Origin: Pseudotabrizicola sp051200875
GTDB lineage: Bacteria; Pseudomonadota; Alphaproteobacteria; Rhodobacterales; Rhodobacteraceae
Direction: 5' to 3'
NCBI RefSeq assembly: GCF_051200875.1
Contig: NZ_CP195191.1
Span: 2,108,001-2,172,000, forward strand
DNA: 64,000 nt
How positions within the stretch are numbered: the first letter of the stretch is position 1; every line of letters begins with the position of its first letter. Below are positions 37,070 to 44,804 of this stretch, one piece after another. The notes under the pieces were generated by a model. It searched no databases. It saw only the letters and a program-made list of their open reading frames with translations, and was not told the origin of the DNA. Position numbers and translations under genes: made by a program.

Positions 37070-37654
37070 TTAAGCTTTGTCAAGAATTTTCGCAATGGCC
37101 ACGGAAACGCTGTCAATGTCCGCCATTCCATCAATCTGGATCAGATCTTTGGTTGCCCAGTAATACCCGACCAAAGGAGCAGTGCTTTTGTAATAGGCGC
37201 GAAGACGCTGTTCCAAAACCTCTGGCGTATCGTCCTGACGAACGGGCAGACCTTGCGCGCGGGTTTCTTCGGCGCGTTTGGCCACGCGGCCCACAAGCGC
37301 CGCGTCATCCACGACCAATTCGATCACGGCATCAAGCGACAAACCCTTTTTTGCCAACAATTCGCCCAAAGCGTCTGCCTGCTTCAGTGTCCGTGGAAAG
37401 CCGTCAAAGATGAAGCCTCCCTTGGCACCCTGCTCCAGCTTTTCTTCGATCAGGCCAATGACGATCTCATCGGTGACAAGCTCGCCACGGTCCATCACCG
37501 CCGCCACGCGCTTGCCCATTTCGGTGCCGCTGGTCTTTGCCTCGCGCAGCATGTCTCCGGTTGAAAGCTGGACCATGCCACGACCTTCAACCAGACGTTT
37601 TGCTTGCGTGCCCTTGCCAGCTGCGGGCGGTCCCAGAAGGATGATGTTCGTCAT
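37070..37654 (-). CDS. adk: Adenylate kinase
   Basis: A 194-residue enzyme that interconverts ATP, ADP and AMP. The P-loop is GPPAAGKGTQAKRL, followed by QLSTGDMLREA (AMP side), FDGFPRTLKQADAL, and VVDDAALVGRVAKR before a short lid. The short lid lacks cysteines, so this is the zinc-free short form. It lies 3 nt after the secY stop, the usual secY-adk pairing of the spc operon end. Confidence 0.97.
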   Translation of the reverse strand: MTNIILLGPPAAGKGTQAKRLVEGRGMVQLSTGDMLREAKTSGTEMGKRVAAVMDRGELVTDEIVIGLIEEKLEQGAKGGFIFDGFPRTLKQADALGELLAKKGLSLDAVIELVVDDAALVGRVAKRAEETRAQGLPVRQDDTPEVLEQRLRAYYKSTAPLVGYYWATKDLIQIDGMADIDSVSVAIAKILDKA

Positions 37655-37657
37655 GGG

Positions 37658-39016
37658 TTAACGCCGCGACGGAGCCTTGGTGCCGCTGCGCTTCTTGCCA
37701 CGCAACTGCGACTTTTCGATCAGGCCTTCATACTGGTGCGCCAGCATGTGCGACTGAACCTGGTTGATCGTATCCATCGTCACCGACACAACGATCAGCA
37801 CCGACGTGCCGCCGAAGTAGAACGGAATGGCCAACTGGCTACGCAGGATTTCCGGCAGCAAGCAAACCGCAGCCAGATATGCAGCCCCCAGAACCATGAC
37901 GCGGGTCACGACGTATTCCAGATATTCCTCGGTCTTCTTGCCGGGGCGGATCCCAGGGATAAAGCCGTTCTGGTTCTTCAAGTTCTCAGCCACTTCGTCG
38001 ACCTTGAAGGCGACGTTGTAGGTGTAGAAATAGGTAAAGAACACGATCATTGCCGTGAAGAACAGCAAGTAGAGCGGCTGACCGGGGCCAAAGTAGGCAA
38101 GGATCGTCGACATGATCGGGCCGGCGCTTGCCTGCGAGAACGTTGCAATGGTCGTCGGCAGAAGAAGAAGGGAAGAAGCGAAGATCGCGGGGATCACGCC
38201 GGCCGGGTTTACCTTGACCGGAAGGTGCGACGAGCCCCCGTCATAGACCTTCATCCCCACCTGACGACGCGGATACTGGATGTGAATCTTGCGCAGGGCG
38301 CGTTCCATGAAGACCACGAAGGCAATCACAGCAACGACCATGACAATCACACCAACGATCACAGCCGGTGAGATTGCGCCCGAGCGTCCTTGGCTGAGGA
38401 ATTGGGCCAGAGCAGCCGGAATTTCGGCCACGATGCCCACGAAGATGATCAAGGAAATGCCGTTGCCGATGCCGCGGGCGGTAATCTGTTCGCCCAGCCA
38501 CATCAGGAACATGGTGCCACCGACAAGGGTGATCACGCAGGCGGCCTTGAAGAACAGGCCGGGATCATGCGCCAGGCCTCCGGCTTCGATCGAAACCGCA
38601 ATGCCCCAAGCCTGGAAGGTGGCCAGAAACACGGTGCCATAGCGGGTGTACTGGTTGATCTTCTTGCGGCCCTGTTCGCCCTCTTTCTTCAGCTGTTCCA
38701 ACGCGGGAACCATGCTGGCCAAAAGCTGAACGATGATCGAGGCCGAGATGTAGGGCATGATGCCCAAGGCAAAGATCCCCATACGGCTGATCGCGCCACC
38801 GGTGAACATGTTCAGGATGCCGCCCAGACCGGCGCCGGCACTTTCCATGAACTCGCGCAGCTGAACGCCGTCGATTCCCGGCACCGGAATATAGGTGCCA
38901 AGGCGGTAGACGATCAAAAGGCCAAGGGTAAAGAAGATACGGGCGCGAAGGTCAGTTGCCTTGCCAAGGGCAGACCAGCTGAGGTTCGCGGCCATTTGCT
39001 CTGCAGCAGATGCCAT
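37658..39016 (-). CDS. secY: Protein translocase subunit SecY
   Basis: A 452-residue channel subunit of the Sec translocon with ten membrane helices. Visible are the plug and TM2 region (GIDGVQLREFM and GILNMFTGGAISRMGIFALGIMPYI), the TM8-9 cytosolic loop with the conserved Arg (NGFIPGIRPGKKTEEYLEYV) and a basic C-terminal tail SQLRGKKRSGTKAPSRR. It lies 113 nt after rplO. Together with rplO and adk it forms the end of the spc-type block. Confidence 0.98.
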   Translation of the reverse strand: MASAAEQMAANLSWSALGKATDLRARIFFTLGLLIVYRLGTYIPVPGIDGVQLREFMESAGAGLGGILNMFTGGAISRMGIFALGIMPYISASIIVQLLASMVPALEQLKKEGEQGRKKINQYTRYGTVFLATFQAWGIAVSIEAGGLAHDPGLFFKAACVITLVGGTMFLMWLGEQITARGIGNGISLIIFVGIVAEIPAALAQFLSQGRSGAISPAVIVGVIVMVVAVIAFVVFMERALRKIHIQYPRRQVGMKVYDGGSSHLPVKVNPAGVIPAIFASSLLLLPTTIATFSQASAGPIMSTILAYFGPGQPLYLLFFTAMIVFFTYFYTYNVAFKVDEVAENLKNQNGFIPGIRPGKKTEEYLEYVVTRVMVLGAAYLAAVCLLPEILRSQLAIPFYFGGTSVLIVVSVTMDTINQVQSHMLAHQYEGLIEKSQLRGKKRSGTKAPSRR

Positions 39017-39129
39017 GTCGGGTCTCTTTCATGGACAGCGCCGCCAAACCGTTTTCCGGTCGGCGGCGCGGGAAAACATGGGGTTTCATGTAAGCCGTCC
39101 TGCGACGGCTCACAATCCCTTAATTGGCT

Positions 39130-39600
39130 TTACTCAGCCGCAACCGCTGCAACGGTGATCGAACCACCAGCTGCTTTCACGGCTTCGACAGCAGCAGCCG
39201 AGGCGCCGGTCACGACCAGGGTCACGGCCGACTTGATTTCGCCCTTGTTCAGGATGCGGATGCCGTCACGCTTGTTCGAGGTCAGGCCAGCAGCAACCAG
39301 TGCGTCTTCGTTGATCTCGGCCTTGGCGTCCAGCTTGCCCAGAGCGATGAATTTCTCGATCAGGCCCAGGTTGACAACGGCGTAATGCTTGGCGTTCGGC
39401 TTGTTGAAGCCGCGCTTTGGCAGGCGGCGATAGAGCGGCATCTGGCCGCCTTCGTAGCCACCCAGAGCCACGCCCGAGCGGGACTTCTGACCCTTGATAC
39501 CACGGCCAGCGGTCTTACCCTTGCCCGAACCCGGGCCGCGGGCGACGCGCTTTTGCTTGCGGGCTGCACCTTCGTTGTCGCGAAGTTCATTCAGTTTCAT
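39130..39600 (-). CDS. rplO: 50S ribosomal protein L15
   Basis: A 156-residue L15 with the Gly-rich N-terminus (RVARGPGSGKGKTAGRGIKG), GYEGGQMPLYRRLPKRGFNK and a C-terminal beta domain. It is needed for 50S assembly. In most bacteria it directly follows rpmD; here the ectoine synthase gene and a 285-nt spacer lie between them. AAGGAGA precedes the ATG. Confidence 0.97.
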   Translation of the reverse strand: MKLNELRDNEGAARKQKRVARGPGSGKGKTAGRGIKGQKSRSGVALGGYEGGQMPLYRRLPKRGFNKPNAKHYAVVNLGLIEKFIALGKLDAKAEINEDALVAAGLTSNKRDGIRILNKGEIKSAVTLVVTGASAAAVEAVKAAGGSITVAAVAAE

Positions 39601-39672
39601 GTCGCAATCTCCTTGGCCGGAACTGCCCTACCTGCGACGGATGGGGCAAACACGGCATTTCTTGTTGATTCT

Positions 39673-39763
39673 CGTGGCCTGACTTGGCCACCGGGGGCGC
39701 ATACAGGAGGACAGGCCAGAACGCAAGTTGCTTGCAGCGTCCCCGTCGGGGACGTTTTTTTGA
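39673..39763. other. Structured leader of rplO with three hairpins
   Basis: The segment has three successive inverted repeats: GTGGCC/GGCCAC (39673-39690), GCAAG/CTTGC (39724-39736) and CGTCCCC/GGGGACG (about 39738-39756). The third is followed on the plus strand by seven T. Either this is the structured leader of rplO-secY-adk, or it marks the end of a plus-strand transcript. I see no coding potential. Confidence 0.4.
39698..39726 (-). promoter_or_regulatory. Candidate promoter of rplO-secY-adk
   Basis: On the minus strand TTGCGT and TATGCG are separated by 17 nt, about 98 nt before rplO. The match is partial. Its position, after an upstream gene with its own 3' signals, makes a promoter here likely. 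Confidence 0.35.
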
Positions 39764-39839
39764 TCGAACGAAATCAATGGCTTGCCCTCGGGGATTTACC
39801 AAATCTTTACACTCAGACCCAAACGGCGCGGCTGGTGCC

Positions 39840-39883
39840 AAATTCCTTCGAAGGAATTTGCAATTTTCTTGAAAGAAAATTGC
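39840..39883. repeat. Two adjacent perfect AT-rich palindromes after ectC
   Basis: Positions 39840-39859 form a 20-bp perfect palindrome with centre TTCGAA. Positions 39860-39883 form a second one with 11-bp arms (GCAATTTTCTT and AAGAAAATTGC) around two bases. They abut without a gap and start 2 nt after the ectC stop. They may act as a bidirectional 3' end signal or as a protein-binding site. Confidence 0.7.
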
Positions 39884-39885
39884 CC

Positions 39886-40269
39886 TTAGCCCGCGGCCGG
39901 ATAGCTGCCGGAGGCATCGTGTTTTTCCTGCCCGTTCAGCGCTGGCGTAAAGACACAGATGATACGCATATCCGTTTCTGCCCGCAAAAGATGCGCCTCG
40001 TGACGGTCCAGCACATAGACCGTGCCGGGACCGAGGGCGAAAAGCTCTCCCGTCGCGATGTTTTCGACGCTGCCCTGCCCTTCAATCACATAGTTGGTCT
40101 CGACATGGTTCTTGTATTCCAATCGCTGCGCGGAGCCTGCCTTGCAGATCGTGTCATGCAGCGAGTAGCCAAGACCATCCTTGGCCAGAAGGATTCGGCG
40201 AGATTCGAATGCCTCCCCCTTCACATGGGCAGCGGTGTTCAGGATGTCAGAGAGGGAACGGACGATCAT
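39886..40269 (-). CDS. ectC: L-ectoine synthase EctC, orphan copy inside the ribosomal locus
   Basis: A 127-residue cupin-type enzyme matching ectoine synthase, which closes N-gamma-acetyl-diaminobutyrate to the osmolyte ectoine. It begins MIVRSLSDIL. It has FESRRILLAKDGLGYSLHDT, then YKNHVETNYVIEGQGSVEN, and GPGTVYVLDRHEAHLLRAETD. The three iron ligands known for EctC, Glu57, Tyr85 and His93, are at exactly these positions. It ends KHDASGSYPAAG. The length is normal. No ectA, ectB, ectD or ask gene is in the window. It lies between rpmD and rplO on the same strand, bounded by the rpmD terminator and the double palindrome, so it is probably expressed separately. Substrate use in vivo is not proven. 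Confidence 0.9.
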   Translation of the reverse strand: MIVRSLSDILNTAAHVKGEAFESRRILLAKDGLGYSLHDTICKAGSAQRLEYKNHVETNYVIEGQGSVENIATGELFALGPGTVYVLDRHEAHLLRAETDMRIICVFTPALNGQEKHDASGSYPAAG

Positions 40270-40314
40270 TGGGGGGCTCCGGCTGTTCTTCGCTTGAGCC
40301 TAGACGCTTTCGCC

Positions 40315-40349
40315 AAAAAGAAAACGCCCCACTGTTTCCAGTGGGGCGT
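40315..40349 (-). terminator. Strong terminator after rpmD
   Basis: A perfect 11-bp stem (ACGCCCCACTG and its complement) with GAAA tetraloop is followed on the minus strand by TTTTCTTTTT. It starts 23 nt after the rpmD stop and separates the spc genes from ectC. Confidence 0.93.
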
Positions 40350-40371
40350 TCCGATCAGATAAGGCAGAGCC

Positions 40372-40563
40372 TTAGCCGCGCTCTTCGATGATCTTCACAA
40401 GATGCGGGATCTTGTTGACCATGCCGCGAACCGAAGGGGTATCTTCCAGTTCACGGGTGCGGTTCATCTTGTTCAGGCCCAGACCCTTCAGGGTCGCGGT
40501 CTGGACTTCCGGGCGGCGGGCGGCCGAGGCCACCTGCTTTACGACGATGGTTTTCTTAGCCAT
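40372..40563 (-). CDS. rpmD: 50S ribosomal protein L30
   Basis: A 63-residue L30 starting MAKKTIVVKQVASAARRP with GLNKMNRTRELEDTPSVRGM and a final IPHLVKIIEERG. The ATG at 40563 starts 3 nt after the rpsE stop; a TTG two codons upstream is less likely. Confidence 0.97.
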   Translation of the reverse strand: MAKKTIVVKQVASAARRPEVQTATLKGLGLNKMNRTRELEDTPSVRGMVNKIPHLVKIIEERG

Positions 40564-40565
40564 GA

Positions 40566-41126
40566 TCAAGCCTCCACAGTCTCAGCTTCGGGCTTCTTCA
40601 GGATCTCGGCCACTTTCTTGCCGCGGCGCGAAGCCACGGAGCGAGGCGAAGATTCTTTCTTGAGGCCGTCGATAGTGGCGCGGATCATGTTGTAGGGGTT
40701 CTGCGAGCCGATCGACTTCGCAACAACGTCCTGAATACCGAGCATTTCGAAAACGGCGCGCATCGGACCACCGGCGATGATACCGGTACCGGCGACGGCC
40801 GTCCGCATCACAACCTTGCCAGCGCCATGACGGCCTTCCTGGTCGTGGTGCAGAGTGCGCGAGTCTTTCAGCGGCACGCGGATCATCTGGCGCTTGGCCT
40901 GTTCCGTTGCCTTGCGGATCGCTTCCGGCACTTCCTTGGCCTTACCCTTGCCGAAGCCGACGCGACCACGCTGGTCACCCACGACGACGAGAGCTGCAAA
41001 GCCGAAGCGCTTACCACCCTTCACGGTTTTCGACACACGGTTGATCGCAACGAGACGATCGGCGAATTCCGGGGTCTCTTCGCGCTGTTCGCTACGACGC
41101 TCCCGACGGTTTTCACGTTCTGCCAT
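40566..41126 (-). CDS. rpsE: 30S ribosomal protein S5
   Basis: A 186-residue S5. After a charged N-terminus it shows FADRLVAINRVSKTVKGGKR, GFAALVVVGDQRGRVGFGKG and the S5 C-terminal domain VMRTAVAGTGIIAGGPMRAV. It takes part in decoding accuracy and helicase activity at the mRNA entry. The ATG at 41126 has AAGGAA upstream; a longer frame exists but is not family-like. It is separated from rplR by 113 nt with perfect hairpins. Confidence 0.97.
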   Translation of the reverse strand: MAERENRRERRSEQREETPEFADRLVAINRVSKTVKGGKRFGFAALVVVGDQRGRVGFGKGKAKEVPEAIRKATEQAKRQMIRVPLKDSRTLHHDQEGRHGAGKVVMRTAVAGTGIIAGGPMRAVFEMLGIQDVVAKSIGSQNPYNMIRATIDGLKKESSPRSVASRRGKKVAEILKKPEAETVEA

Positions 41127-41195
41127 AGGGCATTCCTTTCGTGAATGGCGTGGTTTCACGCCGATTTGAACCAACCCTGGTGGGCCTACGCTGGG

Positions 41196-41233
41196 CAGGC
41201 CCCCGGATCATCGGGGGAACGCGTACGTTCCCC
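41196..41233 (-). repeat. Hairpins in the rplR-rpsE spacer
   Basis: Positions 41214-41233 form an 8-bp perfect stem (GGGGAACG) with a TACG loop on the minus strand. An overlapping C5/G5 stem lies next to it (about 41200-41217). The two share the G-run and cannot both form fully. Confidence 0.6.
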
Positions 41234-41239
41234 ACTGGA

Positions 41240-41599
41240 TTAGAACTTCAGACCACCTTCACGGGCAGCATCGGCCAAAGCCTTGATCTTGCCGTGGAAA
41301 AGGAAGCCGCCGCGGTCGAAGTAGCACTCTTCGATCCCAGCCTGCTTGGCCCGTTCTGCAATCGCAGCGCCGACTTTGGCCGCAGCCTCGACGTTGTTCT
41401 TGCCAACGACGCCCAGATCCTTTTCGAGCGACGATGCGGCGGCCACAGTGACCCCCTTCACGTCGTCGATCAGCTGGACGCTGATGTTCTTGGAAGACCG
41501 ATGAACCGAAAGGCGCAGACGCCCGTTGGCCATCGACTTGATTTTGTTCCGGACGCGCAGGCGGCGCTTGAGGAACAGGTCTCTCTTTGTGTTCGCCAT
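41240..41599 (-). CDS. rplR: 50S ribosomal protein L18
   Basis: A 119-residue L18 that binds 5S rRNA. It has a basic start (LFLKRRLRVRNKIKSMANGR), RLSVHRSSKNISVQLIDD and the end CYFDRGGFLFHGKIKALADA. It lies 11 nt after rplF. Confidence 0.97.
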   Translation of the reverse strand: MANTKRDLFLKRRLRVRNKIKSMANGRLRLSVHRSSKNISVQLIDDVKGVTVAAASSLEKDLGVVGKNNVEAAAKVGAAIAERAKQAGIEECYFDRGGFLFHGKIKALADAAREGGLKF

Positions 41600-41610
41600 T
41601 GTCGCTACCC

Positions 41611-42144
41611 TTACTTCTTCTTGCCTTCCTTGCGGAAGATGTACTCATCCTTGTAGCGGATGCCCTTGCCCTTGTAGGGCTCGGGCTGACGCCATTCGCG
41701 GATGTTCGCTGCAACCTGACCAACGAGCTGCTGGTCGATGCCTTCCACAACGATTTCAGTCTGCTTCGGAACTGCAACGGTCACGCCTTTCGGCACGTCG
41801 AAGTTCACTTCGTGAGAGTAGCCGAGCGAGAGCTTCAGAACGTTGCCGGCCATCGCGGCGCGGTAACCCACGCCCTGGATTTCCAGTTCTTTCTTGAAGC
41901 CGGTGGTCACGCCGATCACCAGGTTCTCGACCATCGACCGTGCCATGCCCCACTGCTGACGAGCGCGCTTCGAGGTCCCGCGGGGGGACACTTTCACAGC
42001 GTCGTTTTCCAGCGACAGGGTGACGTCGTCGGTTGCGGTGAAGGAACGGGTCCCTTTCGGGCCTTTCACTTCGATGGTCTGGCCGCTGATCGTGGCGGAA
42101 ACGCCTTTGACCAGCTCGACGGGTTTTTTCCCAATACGAGACAT
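41611..42144 (-). CDS. rplF: 50S ribosomal protein L6
   Basis: A 177-residue L6 with two similar domains. The start is MSRIGKKPVELVKGVSATIS, and the C-terminal signature is PEPYKGKGIRYKDEYIFRKE before the Lys tail. It binds near the sarcin-ricin loop. The ATG at 42144 is family-like; the frame stays open upstream but overlaps rpsH. Confidence 0.97.
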   Translation of the reverse strand: MSRIGKKPVELVKGVSATISGQTIEVKGPKGTRSFTATDDVTLSLENDAVKVSPRGTSKRARQQWGMARSMVENLVIGVTTGFKKELEIQGVGYRAAMAGNVLKLSLGYSHEVNFDVPKGVTVAVPKQTEIVVEGIDQQLVGQVAANIREWRQPEPYKGKGIRYKDEYIFRKEGKKK

Positions 42145-42154
42145 GAAACCCTCC

Positions 42155-42553
42155 TTAGAACACGGTGCAGAGCACTTCGCCGCCAACATTGGCGGACCGT
42201 GCTGCTGCATCGGACATGACGCCTTTCGGCGTGGAGACGATAGACACACCAAGGCCGTTACGGACCGAAGGGATGTCCTTCACGCCCATATACACACGAC
42301 GGCCGGGCTTGGACACGCGCTTCAGTTCGCGGATCACAGGCTCGCCTTCGTAGTACTTGAGCGAAATGGTGAATTCGCCCTGACCGTTGGAGGTCGAGGC
42401 CTTTTCATAGCCGCGGATGTAGCCTTCCGACAGCAGCACGTCCAAAACGCGGGCGCGCAGCGTCGAAGCCGGCGTCATGACGGTGGACTTGCCGCGCAGC
42501 TGGGCGTTGCGGATACGGGTCAGCATATCGCCGATAGGATCGTTCACAGGCAT
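42155..42553 (-). CDS. rpsH: 30S ribosomal protein S8
   Basis: A 132-residue S8 with MPVNDPIGDMLTRIRNAQLR and the C-terminal STPKGVMSDAAARSANVGGE, which binds helix 21 of 16S rRNA. In E. coli S8 represses the spc operon; whether this occurs here cannot be seen. It lies 11 nt after rpsN. Confidence 0.97.
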   Translation of the reverse strand: MPVNDPIGDMLTRIRNAQLRGKSTVMTPASTLRARVLDVLLSEGYIRGYEKASTSNGQGEFTISLKYYEGEPVIRELKRVSKPGRRVYMGVKDIPSVRNGLGVSIVSTPKGVMSDAAARSANVGGEVLCTVF

Positions 42554-42564
42554 CTCTGCTCTCC

Positions 42565-42870
42565 TTACCAGCTCGACTTGACCATGCCCGGGATCTGACC
42601 GAACGAGGCCAGTTCACGCAGCATGATCCGCGACAGTTTGAGCTTACGGTAGTAAGCATGCGGACGGCCGGTCAGCTGGCAACGGTTGTGCAGCCGGGTG
42701 GCCGACGAGTTGCGCGGCATTTCAGCCAGCTTCAGGGTAGCGCGGAAACGCTCTTCCATCGGCTTCGATTGGTCTTCGATCACCGCCTTCAGTGCCGCGC
42801 GCTTGCCAGCATGCTGCTTGACAAGCTTGGCGCGCTTCACTTCGCGGTTCACCATGGATTTTTTAGCCAT
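42565..42870 (-). CDS. rpsN: 30S ribosomal protein S14
   Basis: A 101-residue S14 of the long, zinc-free type, without the CxxC motifs of the short form. The C-terminal signature is NRCQLTGRPHAYYRKLKLSR. It lies 17 nt after rplE. Confidence 0.97.
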   Translation of the reverse strand: MAKKSMVNREVKRAKLVKQHAGKRAALKAVIEDQSKPMEERFRATLKLAEMPRNSSATRLHNRCQLTGRPHAYYRKLKLSRIMLRELASFGQIPGMVKSSW

Positions 42871-42887
42871 ATCTCTGGTCCTCGCGA

Positions 42888-43448
42888 TTACGACGTGAAG
42901 GGCATGTTGAAATGCTTCAACAGCGCCTTGGCTTCTGCGTCGGTCTTGGCGGTGGTGCAGATGATGATATCCATCCCCAGCACTTCATCCACCTTGTCAA
43001 AGTCGATCTCTGGGAACACGATGTGTTCCTTGAGGCCCATGGCATAGTTGCCACGGCCGTCAAACGAGGTGCCTTTCACGCCGCGGAAGTCGCGGACGCG
43101 GGGCAGAGCGACGTTGATCAGACGGTCGAGGAATTCGAACATACGGTCGCCACGGAGCGTGACCTTGCAGCCCAGCGGCATTTCTTCACGGACGCGGAAG
43201 CCGGCGATCGACTTCTTGGCCTTGGTGACGACAGCCTTCTGACCGGCGATCTGGGTCAGGTCTTCAGCAGCTTGCTTGACCTTCTTGGTGTCCTTGACGG
43301 CTTCACCAACACCCATGTTCAGCACGATCTTGTCGAGCTTCGGGATCATCATGTCGTTCTTGTAGGCGAACTCTTCCTTCATCGCAGCGCGAATCGTGGA
43401 AGCGTAGACTGCCTTCAGACGCGGAGTATAAGTGGCTTGATCCAACAT
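42888..43448 (-). CDS. rplE: 50S ribosomal protein L5
   Basis: A 186-residue L5 that binds 5S rRNA and contacts P-site tRNA. It shows PKLDKIVLNMGVGEAVKDTK, KSIAGFRVREEMPLGCKVTL and the C-terminal GMDIIICTTAKTDAEAKALL. Its ATG shares one base with the rplX stop, indicating coupled translation. Confidence 0.98.
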   Translation of the reverse strand: MLDQATYTPRLKAVYASTIRAAMKEEFAYKNDMMIPKLDKIVLNMGVGEAVKDTKKVKQAAEDLTQIAGQKAVVTKAKKSIAGFRVREEMPLGCKVTLRGDRMFEFLDRLINVALPRVRDFRGVKGTSFDGRGNYAMGLKEHIVFPEIDFDKVDEVLGMDIIICTTAKTDAEAKALLKHFNMPFTS

Positions 43449-43753
43449 CAGATCGCCTCCCCGGTGGTCTTGGCGAAACGCACCTTCTTGTCACCTTCCA
43501 TGCGGAAGCCGACGCGGGTGGCCTTGCCGTTCTTGTCCATCAGCGACAGGTTCGACAGGTCGATCGGCATAGCCTTCGGCGTACGGCCGCCCTGCGAGGT
43601 CGCGGATTGCTTGGTGTGACGGATAGCCATGTTCACGCCGTCGACAATGGCCTTGTTCTCCGATGGGAGAACCTGGGTGATCTCACCCTTCTTGCCTTTG
43701 TCTTTGCCGGTCAGAACGACGACCGAGTCACCTTTGCGGAGTTTCGCAGCCAT
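43448..43753 (-). CDS. rplX: 50S ribosomal protein L24
   Basis: A 101-residue L24 with the KOW motif DSVVVLTGKDKGKKGEITQV near its start and VDGVNMAIRHTK after it. It starts large-subunit assembly near the exit tunnel. It overlaps rplN and rplE by 1 nt each. Confidence 0.98.
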   Translation of the reverse strand: MAAKLRKGDSVVVLTGKDKGKKGEITQVLPSENKAIVDGVNMAIRHTKQSATSQGGRTPKAMPIDLSNLSLMDKNGKATRVGFRMEGDKKVRFAKTTGEAI

Positions 43754-44121
43754 TACAGCACCTCCGGAGCCAAAGAGATGATCTTCATGAAGTTCTTGGC
43801 GCGCAGTTCGCGCACAACCGGTCCGAAGATACGCGTGCCGACCGGTTCACCCTGATTGTTCAGGATGACGGCAGCGTTGCGGTCAAAACGGATCGAAGTG
43901 CCGTCTTCGCGACGAACTTCCTTGGCAGTGCGAACGACGACGGCTTTACGCACGTCACCCTTCTTCACACGGCCTTTCGGAATTGCTTCCTTGACCGACA
44001 CCACGATGATGTCGCCCACGGATGCATAGCGGCGGTGCGAACCGCCCAGAACCTTGATGCACTGAACTCGGCGAGCGCCGGAGTTATCAGCAACATCCAG
44101 ATTGGTCTGCATCTGGATCAT
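43753..44121 (-). CDS. rplN: 50S ribosomal protein L14
   Basis: A 122-residue L14 of full length, with MIQMQTNLDVADNSGARRVQ, GDIIVVSVKEAIPKGRVKKG and the end VRELRAKNFMKIISLAPEVL. It lies 86 nt after rpsQ; that spacer begins with a 6-bp GGGGCC/GGCCCC hairpin (44200-44216) that spans the end of rpsQ. Confidence 0.98.
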   Translation of the reverse strand: MIQMQTNLDVADNSGARRVQCIKVLGGSHRRYASVGDIIVVSVKEAIPKGRVKKGDVRKAVVVRTAKEVRREDGTSIRFDRNAAVILNNQGEPVGTRIFGPVVRELRAKNFMKIISLAPEVL

Positions 44122-44207
44122 AGGGTTACTCCCGACCTTTGGGGACGTTCATGCAGGTGTCCGCCCCAGGGTTTCGATTGTCGCAAGACAATGACTGAAG
44201 GGGCCAA

Positions 44208-44441
44208 TCAGGCCCCGACAACCACCGTCCAGCGCTTGGTTTTCGAAATTGGCGCGCACTCTTCGATACGAACAGTGTCACCAACCTTGAACTGGTTGTT
44301 CTCGTCGTGAGCGCGATATTTCTTCGACTTACGAACGGTCTTTTGCAGCAGCGGGTGCTTGAAGCGACGCTCGACCAGAACCGTGATGGTCTGTTCGTTC
44401 TTGTCCGAGGTCACGACGCCTTGAAGGATACGCTTGGGCAT
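44208..44441 (-). CDS. rpsQ: 30S ribosomal protein S17
   Basis: A 77-residue S17 with MPKRILQGVVTSDKNEQTIT, FKHPLLQKTVRKSKKYRAHD and GDTVRIEECAPISKTKRW. It lies 13 nt after rpmC. Confidence 0.98.
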   Translation of the reverse strand: MPKRILQGVVTSDKNEQTITVLVERRFKHPLLQKTVRKSKKYRAHDENNQFKVGDTVRIEECAPISKTKRWTVVVGA

Positions 44442-44454
44442 GTCTATGGACCTC

Positions 44455-44655
44455 TTACTTCGCTGCTTCGGCAGCTTTTTGGTTGAGAACGGTCAGCACG
44501 CGAGCAGCGTCACGACGGACGGCGCGCATACGGGCGGTGTTCTCAAGCTGGTTCGTGGCGGCTTGGAAGCGCAGGTTGAAGGCTTCCTTTTTCAGAGCGA
44601 CAAGCTGATCACGCAGCTGGTCCGGCGTCTTGCCGTGCAGTTCTTTGGCGTTCAT
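44455..44655 (-). CDS. rpmC: 50S ribosomal protein L29
   Basis: A 66-residue helical L29 at the tunnel exit, with MNAKELHGKTPDQLRDQLVA and KEAFNLRFQAATNQLENTAR. The ATG at 44655 has AGGAAGAGG upstream. In most bacteria rplP immediately precedes it; here two foreign-looking genes intervene, and a good promoter at 44767-44795 restarts the unit. Confidence 0.97.
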   Translation of the reverse strand: MNAKELHGKTPDQLRDQLVALKKEAFNLRFQAATNQLENTARMRAVRRDAARVLTVLNQKAAEAAK

Positions 44656-44766
44656 GCGCCTCTTCCTTTTTTCAATCACCAGAGGGCCCCGTAAGAGGTC
44701 ACCCTGAACCCGGTGGATCAATGATAGACCGACGATCCCGAGTCGCCCCGGAACCGCAGATGCGCC

Positions 44767-44795
44767 CGTATAGAGGGGAAGGTGGCGGGGGGCAA
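44767..44795 (-). promoter_or_regulatory. Candidate promoter of the rpmC-to-rpmD unit
   Basis: On the minus strand TTGCCC and TATACG are separated by exactly 17 nt. The site lies between the VWA gene stop and rpmC, 112 nt before the rpmC start. The same TATACG box occurs in the rpsL promoter. Confidence 0.6.
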
Positions 44796-44804
44796 GGGGG
44801 AAGT

